Of a DNA stretch of 12,693 nt, positions 1-6,621 are shown piece by piece. The stretch is taken from the NCBI GenBank assembly GCA_949948825.1, contig CATLIJ010000048.1, forward strand, positions 1 to 12,693, written 5' to 3'. The notes below the pieces were generated by a model. The model saw nothing but the letters and a program-made list of their open reading frames with translations, was not told the DNA's origin and did not search any database. Origin of the DNA: an uncultured Clostridiaceae bacterium. GTDB taxonomy: Bacteria; Bacillota; Clostridia; Lachnospirales; Lachnospiraceae. Positions within the stretch are counted from its first letter, which is position 1. Each line of letters starts with the position of its first letter. Position numbers and translations under genes: made by a program.

Positions 1-1161
1 TCTCTTACAGAAGGCGAAGAACAACTTTTGTGGGAATATGTACGGGAACACTATCCTCAAAAAGCTTTGACCTGTGAACAGCTTCTTTTTATCTGGTCTG
101 GAAAAAACATCTCGGAGATGTTGGAGGAAACTGCTGGCAATGATCTGTCAAGACTGCAGAATCAGCTGCGGAACAGTCCGTACTTTTCTCCAGATTCCAG
201 ACGCCTCTTTCTGTTCCATGCCAATAATGAAGAAGAGGTATGCGCCAATCTGGCCCCAAAGGAGTGGACAAATCAGCAGCTGGAGGAACGGATTCAGGAG
301 CAGTTTGGCGCTTTGGGCTGGAAAAAAATCAGTTTTTATGGTGGAGAGAAAAGGGTTTTACTGAATTTTGATTTTCCTGATGCAGTGAATCCGGAAAGGT
401 TCCATGCAGAAAAAGAAAACTTTTCTGAGCAGACCGGATGGCAGATTGAACTTGCTCCCTCCATGAATTTTGGGGCTGCTATGGCACTCTTGACAGAGCT
501 TTTTGGAGACCGTGTGCTAAAAACCTCCTATTTTGTGGAGCGCAGGGAATTTATCGTAAGATTATCAGACAGAGATTCACAGGATACCTTAAAAGCCTCC
601 CGTTTTCTGGAAAAAACCGGATGGCAGCTGTATCTTCCAGGAGATGGGACAGAGGCAGATTCCTTTGGCAGCAGCCAGTCTGTTTCCTGTAATGTCAGGG
701 AGAATGCCAGTGACATGGGGATGTTTGTTCCAGAAAAAAGCGGCTTAAAGCCCATGGAACAAAACATGGTTCTGTATTGCGTGGATCAGGCATTTGAGGG
801 AAAAAGACATAAAATCTGCAAAAAGAGCATCCGGTCTGATTCTATGGGAAAATATCTGGAGCTTGCCTTTCTTTCACCTGAGGCAGGAAGGCATTACAGC
901 CAGCTCTTGTCCCAGCTGGCCAATCAGCTTCAATGGCGGATTGCAATAAGCGATTCGGTCAACCAAAACGGAGTCTTTGAGACAGCCAGAAAAGTCTGCA
1001 GCCAGCTTGGAATCCATCTGTGGCAGAATCCTTCTTATCTGCCTCAGAAAAAACAGCTTCAGCTTAAAACCACAACGGTTCTGACAAAAGAGCTGGTTCA
1101 AACTGTCACAGAGGAAATTCTGGACCTGACTGGTCTGGAATGTATTATCCTGAATAAATAA
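1..1161 (+). CDS. C-terminal part of an unrecognised protein with two repeated ~100-residue modules (5' end outside window)
   Basis: The frame is open from the first base, so 386 residues of the C-terminus are visible and the true start lies upstream; the TTG at 28 is not a convincing start. I do not recognise the family. The protein is soluble, with no signal peptide or membrane segment in the visible part. Two stretches, about nt 350-650 and nt 847-1161, look like diverged copies of one module. Each has a beta-like strand (VLLNFDFP; YLELAFLSP), a helix ending in a W-x-I motif (QTGWQIEL; LQWRIAI), an Asn, a helix, then a Ser-Tyr strand (KTSYFVERREFIVRL; NPSYLPQKKQLQLK) and a second helix ending in TGW or TGL. 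The TGW motif after a helix is reminiscent of KH-like RNA-binding folds, but this is a guess. A linker rich in Ser, Gly and Asn (about nt 650-720) separates the modules. It ends 21-24 nt before the next gene, with no terminator seen between them, so they may be co-transcribed. Confidence 0.75.
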   Translation, partial: SLTEGEEQLLWEYVREHYPQKALTCEQLLFIWSGKNISEMLEETAGNDLSRLQNQLRNSPYFSPDSRRLFLFHANNEEEVCANLAPKEWTNQQLEERIQEQFGALGWKKISFYGGEKRVLLNFDFPDAVNPERFHAEKENFSEQTGWQIELAPSMNFGAAMALLTELFGDRVLKTSYFVERREFIVRLSDRDSQDTLKASRFLEKTGWQLYLPGDGTEADSFGSSQSVSCNVRENASDMGMFVPEKSGLKPMEQNMVLYCVDQAFEGKRHKICKKSIRSDSMGKYLELAFLSPEAGRHYSQLLSQLANQLQWRIAISDSVNQNGVFETARKVCSQLGIHLWQNPSYLPQKKQLQLKTTTVLTKELVQTVTEEILDLTGLECIILNK

Positions 1162-1185
1162 AAATATTTTATAGGAGCCTTAATG

Positions 1186-1755
1186 ATGATCAAAATCTCC
1201 ATCTGTGATGATGACCTTGCTTTTTGCCGCAGTCTGCAGCAAATTGTGTCCCAAAAGCTGGAGGCTTTAAAAGAGTCCCATACCATTACCTGCTATTACA
1301 GCTCAGCCAGTTTTCTGGCTGGACCTATGGACTTTGATTTGTTATTTTTGGACATTCAAATGGCTGGAGAAGATGGGATTTCTCTGGCCAGACAAGCTGG
1401 AATCCACGTGGAATGTGAACTGAAAATACCGGCCTTTTTGAATATCTCAGATATTGATTGGTGCATTTTGTTGGCTAACGGAGTGGACAATGCCATCAAG
1501 GCAACCCGTTCTCTCCCTCCGGATCAAGGCTATCTTCAGATCTGGGGAAAACAAAAGGGGAATTTCTTTCTTCTTACTATGACAAATTCCTGCTCCCTGG
1601 ATCTGGTGAAACCGCCAAAAGAAGGAATCGGGCTTTCCAACATTCGGGCAGTCATGGAAAAATATAACGGTACAGTCAAACTTTCCATGGAAGAGGGAGA
1701 GTTCCGGCTGAGTCTTTTATTCATATCAAATAAACCTCCATTCACACCAAACTGA
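1186..1755 (+). pseudogene. AgrA-type receiver fragment fused in frame to AgrC-type GHKL ATPase domain (deletion hybrid)
   Basis: Residues 1-70 match the start of a LytTR-class (AgrA-like) response regulator: strand ISICDDD with the acidic pocket at D8-D10, and phosphoacceptor D56 in LLFLDIQMAGEDGISLA. From about residue 71 the sequence is that of an AgrC/GHKL histidine kinase C-terminus: GIHVECELKIP, the N-box LLANGVDNAIKA (N98, N102), and the G-box GIGLSNIRAVMEKYNG (147-162). Absent are the rest of the receiver (conserved Thr/Ser and Lys), the LytTR DNA-binding domain, and the kinase sensor and His-containing dimerisation region. A normal regulator is about 240 residues and the kinase about 430; this has 189. 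The likely origin is a deletion across an adjacent regulator-kinase gene pair, with the joint near nt 1388-1402. Two ATGs (1183, 1186) are possible; GGAG at 1174-1177 is 8 nt from the second, which gives the classic MIKISICDDD start. It cannot work as a normal regulator or kinase, though the frame is intact. Confidence 0.75.
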
Positions 1756-1784
1756 TTGAAAGGGCGCTGTAAATCCATTATACT
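1756..1784 (+). promoter_or_regulatory. Sigma-A promoter of the FlxA-like gene
   Basis: A TTGAAA -35 box (1756-1761) and a TATACT -10 box (1779-1784) are separated by exactly 17 bp. The -35 begins directly after the stop codon of the receiver/ATPase hybrid, and the ribosome binding site of the FlxA-like gene follows about 10 bp after the -10 box. The match is to the housekeeping consensus and not to a flagellar sigma-28 promoter. Confidence 0.7.
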
Positions 1785-1807
1785 GACAGAAAAAAGGAGG
1801 CGAGTAT

Positions 1808-2143
1808 ATGAGTATCAATGGAATTTCTCCCGAGTTACTGTCAGCCCAAAATATATCTGGCAGTTCTGGTTCTTCCGGCCAAAATCCCCGGATAGCAGCC
1901 CTGGAGCGAAAACTTCAGAGGCTGAATCAAGAGAAGAAAAAAGCAGTTGAAAACAAGGATCAGGACAAGGCAAGAAAGCTGGAGCAGGAGATTCAGGCTG
2001 TAAAGCAGCAGATCCAGGAGCTGAAAAAGAAGGAGGAAAAAAAGAAGAAAACAGATGCACCGGAAAATCCGGATGATCCGGCTGTTCCCAACGATTCGGC
2101 TCTCATTGCAGGGCTGGGACAGCAAGTGGATCAGTATGCATGA
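1808..2143 (+). CDS. FlxA-like small coiled-coil protein
   Basis: This 111-residue protein starts with a Ser/Gly/Asn-rich tail (MSINGISPELL, then SGSSGSSG), followed by a highly charged heptad-like coiled coil at about residues 27-80 (ALERKLQRLNQ, then EIQAVKQQIQELKKKE), and ends in a Pro/Asp-rich segment plus a short hydrophobic tail. This layout fits the FlxA-like family; E. coli FlxA is transcribed with flagellar genes, but its molecular role is not known, so a motility link here is inference supported only by the pseudaminic acid operon in the same window. The start is well supported: AAGGAGG at 1794-1800 lies 7 nt upstream of the ATG. It has its own promoter and faces mfd tail to tail. 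There is no signal peptide or membrane helix, so it is probably cytoplasmic. Low-complexity charged sequence makes family assignment less certain than the gene call. Confidence 0.75.
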   Translation: MSINGISPELLSAQNISGSSGSSGQNPRIAALERKLQRLNQEKKKAVENKDQDKARKLEQEIQAVKQQIQELKKKEEKKKKTDAPENPDDPAVPNDSALIAGLGQQVDQYA

Positions 2144-2174
2144 GTCACAAGGTTATTTAAATCGAGTTATACCA

Positions 2175-2238
2175 GGGTCCCAACTTCAAAAAATCCGATG
2201 GAAGCTTTCCTGCAAGAGGATTTTTGAACCTGAGACCC
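2175..2238. repeat. Imperfect 21-bp inverted repeat between convergent genes
   Basis: GGGTC (2175-2179) with TTCAAAAAATCC (2185-2196) pairs with GGATTTTTGAA (2218-2228) and GACCC (2234-2238), with a few mismatches and one extra A, enclosing a 21-nt loop that contains GGAAGCTTTCC. Neither strand has a clear run of T after the stem, so it is not a textbook terminator. It may still stop or stabilise the FlxA-like transcript, or be a copy of a small dispersed element. Confidence 0.5.
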
Positions 2239-2244
2239 ACAAAA

Positions 2245-2284
2245 GCAGAACAGGGAGTCCAGACGTCTAGACTCCCTGTTCTGC
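2245..2284 (-). terminator. Rho-independent terminator of mfd that contains its stop codon
   Basis: A perfect 15-bp stem (GCAGAACAGGGAGTC against GACTCCCTGTTCTGC) surrounds AGACGTCT, itself a palindrome. On the - strand the stem is followed by TTTTGTGG, a short U-tract; on the + strand no T-run follows. The mfd stop codon (2267-2269) lies in the loop region, so the last codons of mfd form one arm of the hairpin. Confidence 0.7.
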
Positions 2285-5200
2285 CAAACTTAAAATCTGG
2301 TCAATCAGTTCTTTTGTTTTTGCCAGCATAGGGCCGCAATCTTTATGAATATTCTTTTTATCTACAAAATGAAAGTAAGATGCATCTCCGGTCTGAAAGC
2401 GCAGGTTTCCTCCGTATCTCTGAATCAGCTCCGGTATTCCGGCTGTATTCAACTTTGCATTGGCATACATGGTCATTCGGACCTCCTGCCGGTTTACTTT
2501 TACTTCTGTTATATATGCCCGGTGAGCCAGGGCTTTTAAGGAGGCCACCAAAAGAAGGTTTTCCACTGATTTGGGCAAATCGCCGAACCGGTCCATCAGC
2601 TCATCCTGCATATCCATATGCTCCTCCTCATTTTCAATGCCGGAAATCCGCTTGTAAATATCTAACTTCTGATATTCATTGCGAATATAGGAGGAGGGAA
2701 TGTAGGCATTAATATCACAGTCCACCACAGTCTCAAATTCATCTTCCTCAGTCCGTTTTCCCTGCAGAGCCTGTACTGCCTGATTCAGAAGCTTACAGTA
2801 CAGATCATACCCAACCGCCTCCATATGGCCATGCTGTTCTGCTCCCAGTACATTTCCCGCTCCGCGGATCTCCAGATCCCGCATGGCAATCTTAATCCCT
2901 GACCCTAATTCTGTAAATTCCCGAATGGCCTGAAGCCGTTTCTCGGCCTCCTCCCGAAGCAGCTTATCCCGCTTGTACATAAGAAAGGCAAAGGAGGTTC
3001 GGTTGGACCGGCCTACACGCCCCCGAAGCTGATAAAGCTGAGACAGTCCCATCCGGTCTGCATCATGGATAATCATTGTGTTGGCATTGGGAATATCCAG
3101 ACCTGTCTCAATAATTGTGGTGGATACCAGCACATCTATCTCTCCGTTTACAAACTCAAACATAATCTTTTCCAGCTGCCGTTCCTGCATCTGTCCATGA
3201 GCATACACCACCACGGCATCCTTCACCAGCTCCTGAATATGGGCTGCTATCTCATCAATGCCTTTGACCCGGTTAAACACATAATATACCTGTCCGTCTC
3301 GGGCCAGCTCCCGGTTAATGGCTTCCCGAACCATCTCGTCATTGTATTCCATCACATAGGTCTGAATGGGAAGCCGGTCCACCGGCGGTTCCTCCAGCAC
3401 GCTCATATCCCGAATCCCTGCCAGACTCATGTGCAATGTTCGTGGGATTGGCGTGGCTGTCAAGGTCAGCACATCCACATTTTCTTTCATCTGCTTGATC
3501 TTTTCCTTGTGAGTCACGCCGAACCGTTGTTCCTCATCAATAATCAGAAGTCCCAAATCCTTGAACTTCACATCCCTGGACAAAACCCGGTGGGTGCCAA
3601 TCACAATGTCCACCAGCCCTTTTTGCAGATCTGCCAGAGTCTTCTTTACCTGAGCCTGTGTACGGAACCGGGACATCAGATCCACCCGCACAGGAAAATC
3701 CTTCATTCTCTGAAGAAAGGTATTGTAATGCTGTTGGGCAAGAATCGTTGTGGGAACCAGATACACCACCTGTTTGCTCTCCTGAACTGCCTTAAAGGCA
3801 GCCCGCAGCGCCACCTCGGTCTTGCCATAGCCCACATCTCCGCAGATCAGCCGGTCCATGATCCGTTTGCTTTCCATGTCTCTTTTGGCTGCTTCAATGG
3901 CTTCCATCTGGTCATCTGTCTCCTCATATGGAAACAGCTCCTCAAACTCCCGCTGCCACACTGTATCCGGCCCATACTGAAATCCAGCTTTGTTCTGTCT
4001 GGCTGCATACAATTGCACCAAATCTCTGGCAATTTCCTTTACCGCACTCTTCACCCGGCTCCGGGTCTTCTTCCACTGGTCTCCCCCCAGCTTATTAAGC
4101 TTCGGCGCTTTGGCATCTGCCCCTGCATATTTCTGGATTCCGTCCAGCCGGGTAGCCGGCAGATACAAGGTTCCGCCGTCTGCATACTCAAGCTTCAGAT
4201 AATCCTTGATCACCCGGTCCCGCTCAATTTTTTCAATTCCCCGGTAAATTCCCAGGCCGTGTTCTTCATGGATAATATAATCACCTACTGCCAGATCCGA
4301 AAAGCTTTGAATCCTGCTGCCTTCATAAGAGGTCTTCTTTCGCTTCCGCTTCTTCTTCTCTGTGCCAAACATGTCCCCTTCCGTGATTACCACAAATTTA
4401 ATCTGTGGATATTCAAATCCCCGATGAAGATTTCCGTAGATCACCAGAATCTCCCCTGGCTGTACCTGCCTCTCCTCATTATCCGGACAGAAGGCCCGCA
4501 AACCGTACTCTCTTAAATCCCCCGCCAGACGGCTGGTGCGGGTCCTGGAGCCGGAAAGCAAGATCACCCGGTAATTCTCCTTTTTCCACCGCTGCAGGTC
4601 CTGAAGCAGCATCTCAAAGGTATTCTGATAAGAGTTCACATTTTTCACATGAATCCGGTACTGATTTTTCACGGTCATGCCAGCCAGCCGCTGCTCCAGT
4701 CCGGTCAGATATAAGGTATTCTTCTTCTGTGTCCGCGCCAGCAGTTCCTTTGTTGTATACAGCAAATCAATCTGTCCGGGCAGAAGATATCCCTTTTCCA
4801 GCCGATGAGACATACTCTCCCTGAATTCCAGTTCTACTGCCTCTCCCTTTTCCCGCAGTCTGGCAGGCTCATCCAACACCACCATTGCAGATTTTCCGTG
4901 GAAATAATCCAGAAAGGACACGGTTTCACTGTTAAAATAGGACAGATATCCGTCCAGCCCGCTTACCTTCCAGCCTTCCTCCACTCCCTCTGCCAGCTCC
5001 TGCACAATTCCAGCCAGCCGGAATGCCTCCTCTGTGAGCATTTGCTTTTTTAGCTTTTCCACAGAAGCTGCTGCTTCCTCCCGAAGCCGCTTAGCCCCCT
5101 CCTGCCGCTGCTCCCTGGTCAGCACAATCTCCACCGCAGGATACAGGACAATCTCATTCAGCTGCTCCACCGAACGCTGGCTCTCCGGATCAAATGTGCG

Positions 5201-5806
5201 GATGGAATCTACCTCTGTATCCCACAGCTCTATCCGGATTGGCAGCTCTTCGGTAAGTGGAAAAACATCCAGAATCCCTCCGCGAATGGAAAACTGCCCC
5301 ATACCGTCCACCTGTCCGGTTCTTTCATATCCCATCTCAGACAGCCGATCTTTCCACTCATCCAGATTCAGCTCCTGCCCCATATGAATCTCTGTAATCT
5401 GGCTCTGAATCTGACTTAAGGGAAGCAGATGATCCATCAGTCCGTCCATGGTAGTCACTACCACTCCGGTTTCGTCCTCCATCAGATGGCGCAAAACCTG
5501 CAGTCGCTGTCTGGTCAGAAGGTTTCCATGAATATCCGCACTGTAAAACAGCAGATCCTTAGCTGGATACAGCCACACATCCTGCCGGAAGCATCCAAAA
5601 TCCTCATAGATCTCCCGCGCCCTGGAATCATCATATGTTACTACCAGTTTCCAGGAAATGTTCTGTACAACCTCCTGAATCAAATGCACCTTTTGAGAAT
5701 CCATGCAGCCGCTGACCTGAACCGGTCCTCTTCCCGCCTCCAGCTCCTGGTTCATTTCCTCAAATTCAATCAGCTCTGCCAGCGGATTGGAAAAAATCCT
5801 GCTCAT
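2267..5806 (-). CDS. mfd: Transcription-repair coupling factor Mfd
   Basis: Mfd recognises RNA polymerase stalled at DNA lesions, pushes it off with its translocase motor and recruits UvrA for excision repair. The protein is full length (1179 residues; about 1150-1180 is usual). The N-terminal UvrB-like region is followed by the RNA polymerase interaction domain at about residues 505-565 (GDYIIHEEHGLGIYRG, then YLKLEYADGGTLYLPA). The SF2 motor has Walker A GDVGYGKTE (about 655), the DEEQ box LLIIDEEQRFGV (about 755), the TATPIPRTL motif, and motif VI QLRGRVGR (about 925). The C-terminal regulatory domain closes the protein. I chose the ATG at 5806 because GAGGGG lies 6 nt upstream and the protein then begins MSRIFSNPL; an in-frame TTG at 5848 would add 14 residues but has only a weak ribosome site. 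It lies 52 bp downstream of pth on the same strand, probably in one transcript. Confidence 0.97.
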   Translation of the reverse strand: MSRIFSNPLAELIEFEEMNQELEAGRGPVQVSGCMDSQKVHLIQEVVQNISWKLVVTYDDSRAREIYEDFGCFRQDVWLYPAKDLLFYSADIHGNLLTRQRLQVLRHLMEDETGVVVTTMDGLMDHLLPLSQIQSQITEIHMGQELNLDEWKDRLSEMGYERTGQVDGMGQFSIRGGILDVFPLTEELPIRIELWDTEVDSIRTFDPESQRSVEQLNEIVLYPAVEIVLTREQRQEGAKRLREEAAASVEKLKKQMLTEEAFRLAGIVQELAEGVEEGWKVSGLDGYLSYFNSETVSFLDYFHGKSAMVVLDEPARLREKGEAVELEFRESMSHRLEKGYLLPGQIDLLYTTKELLARTQKKNTLYLTGLEQRLAGMTVKNQYRIHVKNVNSYQNTFEMLLQDLQRWKKENYRVILLSGSRTRTSRLAGDLREYGLRAFCPDNEERQVQPGEILVIYGNLHRGFEYPQIKFVVITEGDMFGTEKKKRKRKKTSYEGSRIQSFSDLAVGDYIIHEEHGLGIYRGIEKIERDRVIKDYLKLEYADGGTLYLPATRLDGIQKYAGADAKAPKLNKLGGDQWKKTRSRVKSAVKEIARDLVQLYAARQNKAGFQYGPDTVWQREFEELFPYEETDDQMEAIEAAKRDMESKRIMDRLICGDVGYGKTEVALRAAFKAVQESKQVVYLVPTTILAQQHYNTFLQRMKDFPVRVDLMSRFRTQAQVKKTLADLQKGLVDIVIGTHRVLSRDVKFKDLGLLIIDEEQRFGVTHKEKIKQMKENVDVLTLTATPIPRTLHMSLAGIRDMSVLEEPPVDRLPIQTYVMEYNDEMVREAINRELARDGQVYYVFNRVKGIDEIAAHIQELVKDAVVVYAHGQMQERQLEKIMFEFVNGEIDVLVSTTIIETGLDIPNANTMIIHDADRMGLSQLYQLRGRVGRSNRTSFAFLMYKRDKLLREEAEKRLQAIREFTELGSGIKIAMRDLEIRGAGNVLGAEQHGHMEAVGYDLYCKLLNQAVQALQGKRTEEDEFETVVDCDINAYIPSSYIRNEYQKLDIYKRISGIENEEEHMDMQDELMDRFGDLPKSVENLLLVASLKALAHRAYITEVKVNRQEVRMTMYANAKLNTAGIPELIQRYGGNLRFQTGDASYFHFVDKKNIHKDCGPMLAKTKELIDQILSLAEQGV

Positions 5807-5858
5807 AGCTTTCCCCTCTCTGTCCTGACTATTTTCAGTTTTTCTCAATCTCTTTCTG

Positions 5859-6443
5859 TTAAACTGGCTCTGCCTCTTTCTTCTTTGTATTAAAATGATT
5901 CATAGCCCGGTCCGGCCCTTCCACAAGCATCATCACCGCTGCCTCTGCCGCTTCCCCAAATGCCTCCTCCATCCGCTCCTGCTCTCCCCTGGTAAACCGA
6001 CTGAGCACATAATCCTTTAAATCCATCCGGGGCGGCTTCTCCCCGACTCCCACCTTAATCCTGGGAAACTCCTGAGTACCCAAATGAGCAATAATATTCT
6101 TAATCCCATTATGTCCCCCGGCACTTCCCTTTTTCCGAATCCGCAGCTGCCCCGGCTCCAGGCTGATATCATCATAAATCACAATCAGGTCTTCTGGTGT
6201 AATCTTATAATAATCTGCTGCAGACCGTATGCTTTCCCCACTGAGATTCATAAAGGTCTGTGGTTTGATCAGCAGCACCTTCTGCCCCTCAATCACTCCT
6301 TTTCCGCAAAATGCCCGGTGCTTCCGCTCACTGACATCTATATTATACTTCTCTGCCAGCTGGTCAATCACCGCAAAGCCCACATTATGTCTTGTATTCT
6401 CGTACTCTTTGGTCGGATTGCCAAGCCCTGCTATGATATACAT
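5859..6443 (-). CDS. pth: Peptidyl-tRNA hydrolase
   Basis: Pth frees tRNA from peptidyl-tRNA that drops off the ribosome by cleaving the ester bond, recycling tRNA in the cytoplasm. The 194-residue protein has the family signatures: GLGNP with N9, TRHNVGF with catalytic H19, QTFMNLSG with N66, YDDISLEPG with D92, and GSAGGHNGIKNI with N112, all residues placed in the active site of the E. coli enzyme. The ATG at 6443 is chosen because it gives the canonical MYIIAGLGNP start and has a purine-rich GGAAAGGG stretch upstream; an in-frame TTG at 6485 would add 14 residues not seen in the family and sits against the hairpin. It precedes mfd, a common order in Firmicutes. Confidence 0.96.
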   Translation of the reverse strand: MYIIAGLGNPTKEYENTRHNVGFAVIDQLAEKYNIDVSERKHRAFCGKGVIEGQKVLLIKPQTFMNLSGESIRSAADYYKITPEDLIVIYDDISLEPGQLRIRKKGSAGGHNGIKNIIAHLGTQEFPRIKVGVGEKPPRMDLKDYVLSRFTRGEQERMEEAFGEAAEAAVMMLVEGPDRAMNHFNTKKKEAEPV

Positions 6444-6486
6444 TTCTTTGCCCTTTCCTTTTTCAAATATGAAACAACGCGCCAAA

Positions 6487-6520
6487 AGCGTTAGCTTCCT
6501 CTTTAGAAGAAACTAACGCT
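6487..6520 (-). terminator. Terminator-like hairpin upstream of pth
   Basis: On the - strand, AGCGTTAGTTTCTTC pairs with GAGGAAGCTAACGCT over 15 bp (two G-T wobbles) around a TAAA loop, and TTTTGG follows. It lies about 100 nt past the stop of the diguanylate cyclase, so it may terminate that gene. However, a plausible pth promoter lies upstream of it, which would place it in the pth leader. The U-tract is short, so termination may be partial. Confidence 0.6.
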
Positions 6521-6576
6521 GAGAAACCGATGCAGGATCATGTCCATTCTACTTCACGGCACTGCTCCATTTGCTC

Positions 6577-6605
6577 ATTTTAGCAGATTGTCAGGAAAAA
6601 GTAAA
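6577..6605 (-). promoter_or_regulatory. Candidate promoter of pth-mfd
   Basis: On the - strand, TTTACT (6600-6605) and TAAAAT (6577-6582) are spaced by 17 bp, and the -10 is preceded by TGC, giving an extended -10 element. Transcription would begin near 6570, about 125 nt before the pth start codon and upstream of the 6487-6520 hairpin. Confidence 0.5.
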
Positions 6606-6621
6606 GGGGGGCAGCCATTCA

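Noticed and set aside
2199..2235. T-arm-like string GGTTCAAAAATCC on the - strand, as a possible tRNA fragment
   Set aside because: No acceptor, D or anticodon arm can be folded around it; it is part of the inverted repeat between the convergent genes.
3065..4516. Long + strand open frame of 483 codons opposite mfd
   Set aside because: It is antisense to conserved helicase motifs of mfd, rich in His/Leu/Pro as expected of a shadow frame, and has no ribosome site.
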